In this document: piece by piece, positions 1 through 13,111 of the stretch
Layout of the letters: each line of letters opens with the position of its first letter
Position numbering within the stretch: the stretch's first letter is position 1
Assembly: GCA_963575745.1 (NCBI GenBank)
Contig: CAUYUJ010016294.1
Coordinates: 274,133 to 338,132 of the forward strand
Length of the DNA stretch: 64,000 bases
Source: Prorocentrum cordatum
Lineage: Eukaryota > Sar > Dinophyceae > Prorocentrales > Prorocentraceae
Reading direction: 5' to 3'
Notes under the pieces: model-generated
Databases searched by the model: none
Told to the model about the DNA's origin: nothing
Seen by the model: the letters and a program-made list of their open reading frames with translations, nothing else
Program-made: the position numbers and the translations under genes

Positions 1-1
1 T

Positions 2-223
2 GATCGCGAGAAGAATAATGCTGTATATTTTCCAATTCGTTTAGGATACGCTAGCACGATAGATAAGGTCCAGGGCGATGAGTTTTCGCATATCACAATA
101 TACTTAGATGGATGGCCGAGGCCAGCTGCCGGATATACTGCGCTCAGCCGCGTGGCCACCTCGGATGATTATATGCTTGGGGGCCATGTAGAGCGCAGCA
201 GTTTTACGCCAGCGTTTGCATGA
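2..223 (+). CDS. Pif1/RecD-like helicase, C-terminal end (partial)
   Basis: The first 73 codons of the window read in frame as the end of a superfamily 1B helicase; the start lies before the window. GYASTIDKVQGDEF fits helicase motif V, where the ST-x-K-x-QG-x-E core is typical of Pif1/RecD. TALSRVATSDDYMLGG fits motif VI, whose arginine in ALSR contacts ATP gamma-phosphate in the family. The frame ends TGA at 221-223. In protists, Pif1-like helicases are either cellular (telomere, replication) or carried by large DNA transposons and giant viruses; nothing here decides which. The codon use is less GC-rich than the repeats that follow. Family assignment is firm, cellular role unknown. Confidence 0.8.
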   Translation, partial: DREKNNAVYFPIRLGYASTIDKVQGDEFSHITIYLDGWPRPAAGYTALSRVATSDDYMLGGHVERSSFTPAFA

Positions 224-1009
224 TTTGGCGGCAGCAGCGTTCTGTGATTACACCGTGGATCGGCGGGGCGCGGATGTGCGCTCTTGCCCCGTGGCCCGAA
301 GCTCTGTGTGCCAGCGTGGGCATGCCGTGTATTGCTTGAGGGCAGCGACTGTGCAGCGGTTCGTGTCGATGCGTTGTAGAAAACCGTCATGCGTTGATGC
401 GTCGGATGTTCAGCGCGAGCGTGGGTAGTAGCGTCGGCGCGTGCGCATTCGCATGTATAACGCACGCGTGGTAGCCGTGTGCGCCACGTGCAAGAGCGCG
501 GCAGAAGCGTGCACACTGCTTGTGCATGCATGGAACCAGCAGGAGCATGGCGCGAGCACGAGCGCAGGCGGTGTCGGTGACCACTGCTTGTGCGTGCATG
601 ACACCAGCCTGAGCAGGGCGCGAGCAGGAGCGCGGACGGCGTCGCACGCGTCGCACGTGCGTTCGGCACTCGGAGGAGTCATGAATGCGAGCAGGAAGTG
701 CATCGCACGCGGCTGGGAGCCGCAGAGATTCGTGTCGGGGGGAGGGGGAGGGCGAGGGGGTGGGTCTGGCACCCCGTCGCGAGGTGGGCACGTCGTGAGC
801 GCGCGCGGCACGAGCAGAAAATGATGGGTGGCGCGCCTCGGAGAGCCGATAGAGGCACTCGGATGCCATGGGAGAGGCGCAGCTGTGGTCGATCTCTGCA
901 ATTGATTGCATCACGATCCGCGGTGTCTCCGGAAGGCGTCGGAGAGGCGCAGCTGTTCTCTCGTATGCGCCGGGGGCCGCGTAGGATACCCTTGGGAACG
1001 TCGGGAAAC
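224..1009. other. GC-rich stretch without a supported gene
   Basis: All six frames are open over long distances, as GC-rich sequence allows, but none shows a recognisable domain. The part around 730-830 (GGGTCTGGCACCCC inside a G-rich run) resembles sequence repeated at 43.26-43.9 kb, so this is probably a diverged member of that dispersed block. Confidence 0.5.
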
Positions 1010-1200
1010 GGGAACGCCTGGAGCGCCTGGGAGCGCCTGGGAGCGCTTGGTCCTCGTAGCGCCTGGGAACGCCTGGGCGCGTGCCGGGAGCGCCTGGGAG
1101 CGCCTGGGAGCGCTTCGGAGCGTGCCGCGAGCGCCTGGGAGCGTGCCGCGAGCGCCTGGGAAGCTCTTGGGAGCTCTTGGGAGCGCCTGGAAGCGTTTGG
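1010..1200 (+). repeat. Decamer minisatellite (GGGAGCGCCT family)
   Basis: Tandem 10-bp units of GGGAGCGCCT with variants such as GGGAACGCCT and GGGAGCTCTT. Because 10 is not a multiple of 3, a frame cycles through a 30-bp, 10-residue period (GSAWERLGAP), so the open frames here are a by-product and not genes. The same decamer family occurs at nine other places in the window. Confidence 0.9.
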
Positions 1201-1690
1201 GCGCCGTGGACGGCCGAAAGAGCGCCACAGGCTGTATTTTCATATGGTTTGCGGCCCCACGGACGGCCGAAAGGGCGCCGCATGCTGTATTTTCATAGGT
1301 TTGGAGCCCCAGGGGATGGCACCGATCGCAGCGGGTTCACTGGCTGTCGCTTGAGGTTAAGGGTTCTTTTCATTAGTCGAACCAGCGGAGCTGCATACGC
1401 GCGGCGTGCGAATTCCTCCTCGGCGGCTCTCGCCGCTTCGTCGGCGCGGCGAACGCCGAATGGGCAGGCTCGCTGAGCGCTCGGCCAGACGCCACGGGCT
1501 TCTGACGATGCACCGCCCGTGGCTTGCAGTTTAGGGTCTAACAGGGCAAGGCCAGGAATACCTACCTGCATAGGCACTCACCTGCGGTGGCTATCAATCC
1601 CCCCCGCATCTCCACCCCCACATAAAGATCATCTCTCCTCTCATGTTATACCGTGGCTGTAGCATAGCATAGCATACCATAGCAAGCGCT
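1201..1690. repeat. Dispersed block, copy at 44.97-45.49 kb
   Basis: Starts with short modules containing GGCCGAAAGAGCGCC and TGTATTTTCATA, continues through a GC-rich palindrome-rich part with CACGGGCTTCTGACGATG, and ends with GCAAGGCCAGGAATACC followed by a C-run and CACATAAAGATCATCTC. The same order of modules is found next to the decamer array at 44,966-45,490. The tail module recurs alone at 2340-2450, 22080-22190 and 40410-40520. Confidence 0.8.
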
Positions 1691-1925
1691 TAGCGGGAGG
1701 CTAACCCTGACGGGGGCGGGACCCTAACGGGCGGGACCCTAACGGGCGGGTCGGGCGAGACCCTAACGGGCGGGACCCCAACGGGCGAGACCCTAACGGG
1801 CGAGACCCTAAGCTCTGGTGCTGTTATGTTGTGCTATGTTATGCCATGGCCACGCTACAATGGTCGGGCGGGCGGGACCCTAACGGGCGGGCGGGGCCCG
1901 AACGGGCGGGACCCTGACGGGCGAG
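1691..1925. repeat. CTAACGGGCGGGA-type GC-rich tandem repeat
   Basis: Irregular tandem copies of CCCTAACGGGCGGG with single-base variation. A larger array of the same motif, with GGTCGGGTCGGGCGG variants, lies at 39700-40015. No coding evidence. Confidence 0.75.
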
Positions 1926-2260
1926 TGGTTTACATAGCGGGTCGTGAAGATCCCCATAGCAGGCTCGACCTAGGAGTGCGCCTGGGAGGACGCATGATCA
2001 ATATCTGTTGCATAGGAGTGTGGGTGGTTTACACGAGGGGTCGTAAAGATCCCCATAGCAGGCTCGATCCAGGGGTGCGCCTGCATAGGATTGTGGGTGG
2101 TTTACATCGCGGGTCGTAAAGATCCCCATAACAGGCTCGATCCAGGGGTGCGCCTGGGAGCACGCATGATCAGTTTATAGTGTTTTTTGCATAGGATTGT
2201 GGATGGTTTACATAGCGGGCCGTAAAGATCCCCATAGTAGGCTCGATTCAGAAGTTCACA
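1926..2260. repeat. Tandem repeat of about 115 bp (GTCGTAAAGATCCCC type)
   Basis: Three to four units, each with GGTCGTAAAGATCCCCATA, GGCTCGATCCAGG, GTGCGCCTGGGAG, CGCATGATCAG and a T-rich end with TTGCATAGGATTGTGG. Further arrays are at 21560-22020 and 37380-37660. Units differ by point changes, so this is an aged dispersed tandem family. Confidence 0.8.
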
Positions 2261-2299
2261 AGACATCATGAGGCATGGGGAGGTAGAGTTTCAGGTTTA

Positions 2300-2345
2300 A
2301 TAATCATAGGGATTAGGGATTTAGGGTTTAGGGTTTAGGGTCTAA
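2300..2345 (+). repeat. Interstitial TTTAGGG telomere-like tract
   Basis: Several TTTAGGG units in a row. TTTAGGG is the telomere repeat of many algae, dinoflagellates and plants. It sits inside the mosaic and not at an end, so it is interstitial. Confidence 0.7.
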
Positions 2346-2454
2346 CAGGGCAAGGCCAGGAATACCTACCTGCGTAGGCACTCACCTGCGGTGGCTATCA
2401 CTCCCCCCCGCATCTCCACCCCCCCATAAAGATCATCTCTTCTATCATGTTATA

Positions 2455-3949
2455 GCGTGGCTATAGCATAGCATAGCATAGCATAGCATAGCAATAGCAC
2501 AGCATGGCAAAGCATAGGTTCCCCAAAAAGAAAAACTATGGTGTAGCATAGCATAGCATAGCATAGCATAGAGCAGCAGGGCAAAGCATAGGTTCCCCAC
2601 TGGGTGGCCCTATGGTGTAGCATAGCATAACATAGCATAGCACAGCATGACAAAGCATAGGTTCCCCACTAAGTACCCATTATAGGTTCAGCACAGAGGC
2701 CCGAAAGGACCCATTATAGGTTCAGCACAGAGGCCCGAGAGGACCCATTGTATTCAGCACAGAGGCCCGAGAGGACCCATTATAGGCTCATCCCAGAGGC
2801 CCGAAAAGAACCCGTTATAGGTTCAGCACAGAGGCAAGAAAGGACCCACTAGAGGAATAAAATGCCCAAAGCATTCTTCCTGGACAAGCGTTATGCGCCT
2901 TGTTTGTCGTCGTCGTCGTCGTTGTCGTCGTCGTCGTCGTCGTCGTCGCTCCCTTGGGGCACTCCAGGGACCGGAGCCATAGCGTAGCATAGCACAGCAT
3001 GGCAAAGCATAGGTTCCCCACTAAGTGGGGAACCTATGGTGTGGCATAGCTAGCATAGCATAGCATAGCACAGCATGGCAAAGCATAGGTTCCCCACTAG
3101 GTGGGGAACCTGCTGGTGTAGCATAGCATAGCATAGCAAAGCATAGCATAGCATAGAATAGCTCAGCATGGCAAAGCATAGGTTCCCCACTAAGTGGGGA
3201 ACCTATGGTGTAGCATCGCATAGCATAGCATAGCATAGCACAACATGGCAAAGCACAGGTTCCCCACTAAGTGGGGAACCTATGGTGTGGCATAGCATAG
3301 CATAGCATGACAGCATGGCAAAGCATAGGTTCCCCACTAAGTGGGGAACCTATAGCATAGCATAGCACAGCATGGCAAAGCATAGGTTCCCCACTAAGTG
3401 GGGAACCTATGGTGTAGCATAGCATAGCATAGCATAGCACAGCATGGCAAAGCATAGGTTCCCCACTAAGTGGGGAACCTATGGTGTAGCATAGCATAGC
3501 ATAGCATAACATATAATAGCTCAGCATGGCAAAGCATTGGTTCCCCACTAAGTGGGGAACCTATGGTGTAGCACCGCATAGCATAGCATAGCATAGCATA
3601 GCACAACGTGGCAAAGCATAGGTTCCCCACTAAGTGGAGAACCTATGGTGTAGCATAGCGTAGCATAGCATAACATAGCATAACAGCATGGCAAAGCATA
3701 GGTTCCCCACTAAGTGGGGAACCTATGGTGTAGCATAGCATAGCATAGCATAGCATAGCACAGCATGGCAAAGCATAGATTCCCCACTAAGTGGGGAACC
3801 TATGGTGTAGCATAGCGTAGCATAGCGTAGCATAGCATAGCATAGCGTAACAGCATGGCAAAGCATAGGTTCCCCACTAAGTGGGGAACCTATGTTGTAG
3901 CATAGAATATCATAGCAAAGCATAGCATAGCATAGAATAGCTCAGCATG

Positions 3950-3950
<1 letters not shown>
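2455..3950. repeat. Hairpin satellite array 1
   Basis: Units of about 65-100 bp. Each has a run of AGCAT pentamers (AGCATAGCATAGCAC...), then GCATGGCAAAGCATAGG, then a near-perfect palindrome whose arms are CATAGGTTCCCCACT and AGTGGGGAACCTATG around one central base. The palindrome could extrude a cruciform or fold as a 15-bp hairpin. AGCAT runs vary in length between units while the palindrome is conserved. A separate 35-bp repeat (CCCATTATAGGTTCAGCAC with AGAGGCCCGAAAGGA) occupies 2660-2860, and a GTC-rich trinucleotide tract 2905-2950. Open frames reading LCYAMLCYAM come from the pentamer and are not genes. Confidence 0.9.
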
Positions 3951-4904
<954 letters not shown>

Positions 4905-4905
<1 letters not shown>

Positions 4906-5285
4906 TAATACACCATAGGTTCCCCACTTTGTGGGGAATATGGTGTAGCACAGCATAGCATAGCATAGCGTAGCACAGCATGGCAAAGCATAGGTTCCCC
5001 GCAAAGTGGGGAACCTATGGTGTAGCATAGCATAGCATAGCATAGCATAGCGTAGCATAGCACAGCATAGGTTCCCCACTAAGTGGGGAACCTATGGTGT
5101 AGCATAGCATAGCATAGCACAGCATAACATAGCCACAGCATGGCAAAACATAGGTTCCCCACAAAGTGGGGAACCTATGGTGTAGCATAGCATAGCATAG
5201 CATAGCATAGCACAGCATGGCAAAGCATAGGTTCCCCACTAAGTGGGGAACCTATGGTGTAGCATAGCGTAGCATAGCATAGCAT
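4905..5285. repeat. Hairpin satellite array 2
   Basis: Four to five units of the same palindromic satellite as array 1. The first palindrome here is shortened (TTCCCCACTTTGTGGGGAA). Confidence 0.9.
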
Positions 5286-5394
5286 TGACTATAGCACTCA
5301 TAGCCCCTGAGAGCCTCTGGACTCTTGGGGAACCCTGTGAAGCCTCTGGCTGCCCCTGGGAGCCCCTGGAAGCTCCTGAAGCCTCCGAGAACAC

Positions 5395-5812
5395 TCGTCG
5401 TCACTCGTCGTCGCTCGTCATCACTCGTCGTCACTCGTCGTCACTCGTCGTCACTCGTCGTCGCTCGTCGTCACTCGTCGTCATTCGTCGTCACTCGTCG
5501 TGGTCACTCGTCGTCACTCGTCGTCACTCGTCGTCACTCGACGTCACTCGTCGTCGCTCGTCATCACTCGTCGTCACTCGTCGTCACTCGTCGTCACTCG
5601 TCGTCGTCGTCGTCGCCGTCACCTTCGTCACCACTCGTCACTCGTCGTCGCTCGTCGTCACTCGTCGTCACTCGTCGTCACTCGTCGTCGCTCGTCGTCA
5701 CTCGTCGTCACTCGTCGTCACTCGTCGTCACTCGTCGTCACTCGGCGTCACTCGTCGTCACTCGTCGTCACTCGTCGTCACTCGTCGTCACTCGTCGTCG
5801 TCGTCGTCGTCG
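5395..5812 (+). repeat. Decamer minisatellite ACTCGTCGTC
   Basis: About 40 units of a 10-bp motif, ending in a pure GTC run. All frames stay open with a 10-residue period (HSSSLVVTRR). It is unrelated in sequence to GGGAGCGCCT but has the same 10-bp period. Confidence 0.9.
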
Positions 5813-5829
5813 ATAAGGTTATAGCACAA

Positions 5830-6250
5830 ATGAAATGATAGACCGAAGACCGTTGCACAACCAGGACTGATGCGTAGCAATCGATGCACAGTAGCACAAT
5901 GTGGACAAATGCTAAAGTCAATAGCACAAATGAAATGAACCCAAGAGCATTCGATAGAAGCACATCATACGCAGCACTGACAAATGATACGCATAATCGA
6001 ACAAATGATACGCATAATCGAACAGACAAGTCATAGATGACCGTTGCAAAACCAGGACTGATGCGTAGCAATCGATGCAACATAGGCACAGTGTGGACAA
6101 ATGCTAAAGTCAATAGCACAGAGTGAACCCAAGAGCATACGATAGAAGCACATCATACCATAATCAGACTGACAAATGATACGCGTAATCGAACACATAA
6201 TCAGGCGAAGAGACAATGCATGGCAAGCGCAAGCGCATAGAACGACCATT
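5830..6250. repeat. Direct duplication of about 190 bp
   Basis: 5849-6038 and 6039-6207 are imperfect copies; both start GACCGTTGCA and contain CAGGACTGATGCGTAGC and GACAAATGCTAAAGTC. The duplication lies immediately downstream of the stop of the cysteine-rich gene, so it may include its 3' flank. Confidence 0.7.
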
Positions 6251-9200
6251 TTAAGCGGCGGAATCCGAATGCGCACCGCGACGGCACATAGACTCCTGGA
6301 AAACGGCGAGGTCAGACGCGGAGAGGGCAGACGCGCCCGCCGCGCGGCGCCGTCGGAAACTAGAACGGCGGGGGCTCTCGGCCCTCGTCTCCCCGATCGC
6401 CTCTAGGAACTCCGCGCGCGGGCGCGAGGCCCGCCAACCTCTCCAAAACCCGCGGCGACGCCAGGCCATATATTGCTCGTACTCTTCAATAGGACCCCAC
6501 CAGGGTTTAAAACGTGTCCCGAAGTCGCGCGTGTAAGGACGCGGTACCAGCCCGCGAGCAATACGAATGGCCAAGGGCAGTGAACGATCATAGGCTTCCC
6601 GCGTCCACTGCTTGTCAGCGGACCACGTCCACCCGTTGAACTCAGACCAAAGCCGTCCTTCTGGGTGTTTGTGGGGGTCATAGACATCGAAGTCCTCCAT
6701 TTCCATAGCATGCGTATCCTGGTGCAGGACTTCCCGGACGCAAAGAACTCCGCCTGGTCGACCGCAGACAAGTCCGCCTCCGTAGGAAATGACACAGTCC
6801 ATATCCTCCGCCTCCATCGCGTGGCCCTCAACCCACGGCGACACGACGCGATAGACGTCGTGCTCGTCCAGAGTGCTCACGCGGCGACAGAATCGGTCGA
6901 GCGACGAGACCATGTGCTCGCACGGGTTGAGCACTCGGCACACGAAGCCGCCGCCCATAGACAGGGGTCGCCTGGTGTACATGCTCGTCACAGATCGCAC
7001 GTCGGGCACCGGGAAGCCGTCGAGGTTGTACCGCACGGCACCGCGCGCTCGAGAAGAGTGCGGATCCGACACGTCGCGTAGCAAACGCTGAGGAAGCTCT
7101 GAATTCCCGACGCGCCAGTTCACCTCATGCGTCAGCCGCAATTCATCCCAGTCGACTCCGTATCTGTCAAAGTAAGCGGAGAAAGCATCGGTGTCAATAT
7201 AGCCCGCATTGAAAGTGCCCTCTACTTTCCAAGCGCTTGCTTTCGGCTTGAGTTCCAAATAACCATACGCTTTATCATAGTCCAACTGATGGTTGAAGCG
7301 CCTGCGATCGTTAAGCCGATCCCGAACGAATAGGCCTTGAGGAAATTCGAAGTCGGAAAATTCCACCAGCCGCAATATCTGATGACAGCATCGCGACACG
7401 TGAACGGTATGCGGGAAGCGATCAGGATAGCATCCGTGAGGTGTGGTCACCAGCAGGACGTCCGACGCAGCTGCCAAAGTCGACGCTTTGCCATCTGACG
7501 ATGTGGTTGCATAGAAACGATCACCTAGATAGCGCCACCACAGATCGTAGTCTGCCCTTCCGCGAAGTCTGCAGACGCTCTCGATAGGCTCGATATGTCC
7601 CGTCGCCGCCTCGTGCCGCGTGATGACGCGGCGGCGGTCCCGTGCGCCGCAGACGACGCACTTCGGCCCGCCGCAGAGTACATGTTCGTCCCCGTAGAGG
7701 TCAATGCGAATGCCCCCGTTGACTTCATAGCGTTCACGCAGGGAGTGAAGCACTTCAGCTGGACGAAGACGAGTGCCAGGCCCATGGAGTTCCTCGTCCA
7801 TGGCGGTCATAGCAGCACGCTCCCGCTTGAGCGCCTCGGCGCGCTGCGGGGCCTCCCGAAAGGAATCCGATAGCTTCGACCACGCCTTCAGGAAGACGTC
7901 GTCGTCGGCGGCCTTGAATGCATTCAGAGACCGGGCAAGGCACTCGGCGCCGCGATAGGACACCTCGCGGCGCCGAATGGCATCGCCGTCGCACCAGCTG
8001 CAATAACAGGAGCCCTTGCGAGCCCTGGCTGTCTCCCCAGGGGCGCTCAAGCTAAAGACGCAACCATCGGCCAGACAATAATGCGAGCTAGGCCGATGGC
8101 CTCGGAACTCCGCGGGCAACTTCTGCAGTGCCTGTTCATAGACGGTCTTGTCCCTGCAATAGAACATGGACAAGCTCTGCGTGACATGACGACGGCCAGC
8201 CTTGCCGTCGAGCGCCGTCGCCAACAACGACGGGTCGCACCAACGGCACAGGGATCCCTCGATAGCACTGGCGGGAAACCCTGGGTGTCGCTCGTTATAG
8301 ACATCCCACCATCTGACAATAATGAGAACCCACGCCCACGCGGGTGAAGTCGTCCGGCAGCCTGGATAGTCGTCGTCGGCGTCGTCGTCGTACGTCGTCG
8401 TGGTCGTCGTCGTCGTCGTACATCGTCGTACGTCGCCGTCGTCGTCATCGTCGTCTGCGTCGTCGTACGTCGTCGTACGTAGTCGTCGTCGTACGTCGTC
8501 GTCGTAATCGTCGTAAGTCGTCGGCATCGTCGTCGTCGTCATCGTCGTACGTCGTCGTACGTCGTCTTCGTCGCCATACGTCGTCGTCGAACGTGCGGAG
8601 GCAGCCTGGACAGCGCAGCATGGAAGACCGCCTGGTCCGCCTTCTCGAAAATCGTGAGCGTCTGCCGGACGAGCATGAGGCGTCCTGGATCTTGCAGGCT
8701 GGACGCCATGATAGATGCGTCGCACCACTGGCAGTAAGTAGTATCAGGGCACCATGCGGGCTGGCCCACGTGCTTGCGATTATAGATGCAGTTGGCGTGC
8801 TGGCATAGTTCCGGATTGCGACGGGCCACAAGCTTGGGCGGTCCCTTGCTGCGCTGCCGCAAAGGAGACTGGACGAGAATAGGCTCACGGACAACAGGAT
8901 CGGGTGGTCGTTTGCTGCAGTGCCGCTTCGATGGGGACTCCAAAAGCAGAGGCTCTGTATCAGGCATAGTCATGTCACGCACGGCGTCCGTGAGGTCGCC
9001 CATAGAGGCCTTTCTCGGCGTCGCCATGGGCATAAGATTCCGCTCCAAAGTAGCAGCCGCTTCGGCAATAGACAAAAGGTCCCGCTCCAAAGCAGCAACC
9101 ATACCCTTGGTGATCTTAGTATAGCCCTGAACGAGATCATCGTCGTAGTCGTCGTCCATCGGAAAGAGGTCATCGTCGTAGTCCTCCTCCAGCGCAGCGC

Positions 9201-9351
9201 AAGTTTCCCCGAATAGCGCGGGCTCCTCGACCTCGGAGTCGTTCGCCGCGACACCGTCGTCGTTGGGCTCGATGAGATCGGCACAGCACCTTCGGCAGTG
9301 AGTTGCGTCTTCATCGTTGAGGAAATAGCCGCAGCCGGGGCACACCGCCAT
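6251..9351 (-). CDS. Cysteine-rich protein with N-terminal zinc ribbon and three CxWCD modules
   Basis: Not assigned to a named family. The likely start is at 9351: the frame opens MAVCPGCGYF and an AG|G site, possibly a trans-splice acceptor, lies five bases before the ATG. Residues 4-24 form a zinc ribbon (CPGCG...CRRC). After an acidic stretch come three homologous modules: LCQHANCIYN...CQWCDASIM; SHYCQMVGC...CRWCDPSLL; SHYCLADGC...CSWCDGDAI. Each ends in a helical part with a LP motif (ALSRLP, LQKLP, SKLSD). An intron at 8605-8362 has a GC donor and AG acceptor; joining it gives ALSRLPDDF in frame. It is filled with GAC/TAC microsatellite, and both ends carry TCCAGGCTGCC. A second possible intron is 6811-6695 (GC-AG, in frame). 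Module 2 has an apparent frameshift near 8300, between GC and YNERHPG, so the gene is broken or the base call is wrong. The tail after the modules is unique and contains CxxC (CVVCGA). Confidence 0.65.
8362..8605 (-). other. GC-AG intron made of GAC/TAC microsatellite
   Basis: The donor reads CCAG|GC and the acceptor CCAG|G. The 11-bp TCCAGGCTGCC is present at both exon-intron boundaries, so the exact splice point is ambiguous by that length. The interior is almost wholly (ACGACGT)-like simple repeat. The spliced product restores the module pattern, which supports the intron. Confidence 0.7.
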
Positions 9352-9540
9352 AGCCCTGTAGGGGAACACCCGAAGGCTCACCCAGCGGAACCTGGCGGAA
9401 AGGTGTACAATACAGTGGCGATTGATGGCAACTTATGCAGGCGCCAAACAATCTTGCGATCTGGAGCCGCAAGGGCTACGGAAAGCATGCAGAGACCGGA
9501 TCCAAAGATAACATGTTGAACATTATAGACCCAGTTGGGA
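9352..9540. other. Short 5' flank of the cysteine-rich gene
   Basis: Unique sequence of about 190 bp between the gene start and the next hairpin array. No spliced-leader relict was seen here, unlike the genes of the two mobile elements. Confidence 0.5.
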
Positions 9541-12412
9541 ACATAGCATAGCATAGCATAGCATGGCAAAGCATAGGTTCCCCACAAAGTGGGGAACCTA
9601 TGGTGTAGCATAGCATAGCATAGCATAGCACAGCATGGCAAAGCATAGGTTCCCCACTAGATGGGGAACCTATGGTGTAGCATAGCATAGCATAGCATAG
9701 CATAGCACAGCATGGCAAAACATAGGTTCCCCACTAAGTGGGGAACCCATGGTGTAGCATAGCGTAGCATAGCATAGCATAGCATAGCACAGCATGTCAA
9801 AGCATAGGTTCCCCACTAAGTGGGGAACCTATGGTGTAGCATAGCATATCATAGCATAGCATAGCATAGCATAGAATAGCTCAGCATGGTAAAGCATAGG
9901 TTCCCCACTAAGGGGGGAACCTATGGTGTAGCATAGCATAGCATAGCACAGCATGGCAAAGCATAGGTTCCCCACTAAGTGGGGAACCTATGGTGTAGCA
10001 TAGCGTAGCATAGCATAGCATAGCACAGCATGGCAAAGCATAGGTTCCCCACTAAGTGGGGAACCTATGGTGCAGCATAACATAGTAATAGCATAGCATA
10101 GCACAGCATGGCAAAGCATAGGTTCCCCACCAAGTGGGGAACCTATGGTGTAGCATAGCATAGCATAGCATAGCACAGCATGGCAAAGCATATGTTCCCC
10201 ACAAAGTGGGGAACCTATGGTATAGCATAGCATAGCATAGCATAGCACAGCATGGCAAAGCATAGGTTCCCCACTAAGTGGGGAACCTATGGTGTAGCAT
10301 AGCATAGCATAGCATAGCATAGCATAGCAAAGCATGGCAAAGCATAGGTTCCCCACCAAGTGGGGAACCTATGGTGAACATAGCGTAGCATAGCATAGCA
10401 TAGCACAGCATGGCAAAGCATAGGTTCCCCACTAAGTGGGGAACCTATGGTGTAGCATAGCATAGCATAGCATAGCACAGCATAGCACAGCATGGCAAAG
10501 CATATGTTCCCCACAAAGTGGGGAACCTATGGTGTAGCATAGCATCGCATAGCATAGCATAGCACAGCATGGCGAAGCATCGGTTCCCCACGAAGTGGGG
10601 AACCTATGGTGTAGCATAGCGTAGCATAGCATAGCATATCACAGCATGGCAAAGCACAGGTTCCCCACTCAGAGGGGAACCTATGGTGTAGCATAGCAGC
10701 ATAGCATAGCATAGCATAGCACAGCATGGCAAAGCATAGGTTCCCCACACAGTGGGGAACCTATGGTGTAGCATAGAGCATAGCATAGCGTAGCATAGCT
10801 AAGCACAGCATGCAAAGCATAGTCCCACCAAGTGGGGAACCCATGGTGTAGCATAGCATAGCACAGCATAGATTTAGCATAGAATAGCACAGCATGGCAA
10901 AGCATAGGTTCCCCACTATGTGGGGAACCTATGGTGTAGCATAGCATAGCATAGCATAGCGTAGCATAGCACAGATGGCAAAGCATAGGTTCCCCACTAA
11001 GTGGGGAACCTATGGTGTATCACATTATAAGCATAGCATAGCACAGCATGGCGAAACATAGGTTCCCCACACAGTGGGGAATCTATGGTGTAGCATAGCA
11101 TAGCGTAGCGTAGCATAGCACAGCATGGCAAAGCATAGGTTCCCCACTAAGTACCCATTATAGGTTCAGCACAGAGGCCCGAAAGGACCCATTATAGGTT
11201 CAGCACAGAGGCCCGAGAGGACCCATTATAGGTTCAGCACAGAGGCCCGAGAGGACCCATTATAGGCTCATCCCAGAGGCCCGAAAAGCACCCATTATAG
11301 GTTCAGCACAGAGGCAAGAACGGACCCATTATAGGTTCAGCACAGAGGCCGGAAAAGGACCCATTACAGGAATAACATGCCCATAGCATAGCCTAGCATA
11401 GCATACCATAGCATAGCACAGCATGGCAAAGCATAGGTTCCCCACTAAGTGGGGAACATATGGTGTAACAGAATAGCATAGCATAGCATAGCATAGCATA
11501 GAATAGCTCAGCATGGCAAAGCATAGGTTCCCCACTAAGTGGGGAACCTATGGTGTAGCATAGCATAGCATAGCATAGCATAGCACAGCATGGCAAATCA
11601 TAGGTTCCCCACTAAGTGGGGAACCTATGGTGTAGCAAAGCGTAGCATAATAGCATAGCGCATCATGGCAAAGCATAGGTTCCCCACTAAGTGGGGAACC
11701 TACGGTGTAGCATCACATAGTAATAGCATAGCATAGCACAGCATGGCAAAGCATAGGTTCCCCACTAAGTGGGGAACCTATGGTGTAGCATAGCGTAGCA
11801 TAGCATAGCATAGCATAGCACAGCATGGCAAAGCATAGGTTCCCCACAAAGTGGGGAACCTATGGTGTAGCATAGCATAGCATAGCATAGCACTGCATGG
11901 CAAAGCATAGGTTCCCCGCTAAGTGGGGAACCTATGGTGTAGCATAGCATAGCATAGCATAGCATAGCACAGCATGGCAAAGCATAGGTTCCCCACAAAG
12001 TGGGGAACCTATGGTGTAGCATAGCATAGCATAGCATAGCATAGCATAGCACAGCATGTCAAAGCATAGGTTCCATACAAAGTGGGAACCTATGGTGTAG
12101 CATAGCATAGCATAGCACAGCATAGCACAGCATGGCAAAGCATAGGTTCCCCACAAAGTGGGGAACCTATGGTGTAGCATAGCTTAATAGCATAGCACAG
12201 CATGGCAAATCATAGGTTCCCCACAAAGTGGGGAACCTATGGTGTAGCATAGCATAGCATAGCATAGCACAGCATGGCAAAGCATAGGTTCCCCACTAAG
12301 TGGGAAACCTATGGTGTAGCATAGCATAGCATAGCACAGCATGGCAAAGCATAGGTTCCCCACAAAGTGGGGAACCCATGGTGTAGCATAGCATAGCATA
12401 GCATAGCATAAC
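9541..12412. repeat. Hairpin satellite array 3
   Basis: The longest array of the palindromic satellite, dozens of units. Arm variants such as CCCCACCAAGTGGGG, CCCCACACAGTGGGG and CCCCACTCAGAGGGG change the centre more often than the arms. The 35-bp CCATTATAGGTTCAGC repeat recurs at 11150-11375, followed again by hairpin units, matching the order in array 1. Confidence 0.9.
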
Positions 12413-12720
12413 TCCCAAGGAGCCCCAGGACGACGACGACGACGACGGCGACGACGACTCCGTTGCGTGCTCCCAAGGAGCCCCGGGACAACGATGACGA
12501 CGACCACGACGGATCCCTTGAGCGCTCCCAGGGAGCCCCAGGACGACGACGACGACGACGACGACTCCCTTGAGAGCTCCCAAGAGGCCCCGGGACGACG
12601 ACGACAACGACGACGATGACGACTACGACGACTCCCTTGAGCGCTCCCAATAAGCCAAGGGACGACGACGACGACGACCACGACAGCTCCGTTGAGCGCT
12701 CACAAGGAGCCCCGGGACGA

Positions 12721-12766
<46 letters not shown>

Positions 12767-13066
12767 TCCCTTGAGCGCTCCCAAGGAGCTCCGGGACGAC
12801 GACGACGACGACGACGAGGACGACGACGACGACACCCTCGAGCGCTCCCAAAGAGCCCCGGGGCCCATTGGGCGCTCCGAAAGGAGCCCCGCGACGACGA
12901 CGACGACTACGACGACCACGCCAGCTCCCCTGACGGCTCCCCAGGAGCCCCGGGACGACGACGACGACGACGACGACGACGACTCCCCTGAGCGCTCCCA
13001 ATAAGCCCTGGGACGACGACGACGACGACCACGACAGCTCCCTTGAGCGCTCACAAGGAGCCCCGG

Positions 13067-13111
<45 letters not shown>

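Noticed and set aside
6695-6811. Second intron in the cysteine-rich gene
   Set aside because: AG|GC and AG|G fit, but length is a multiple of three without stops, so it may equally be coding; left as a note only.
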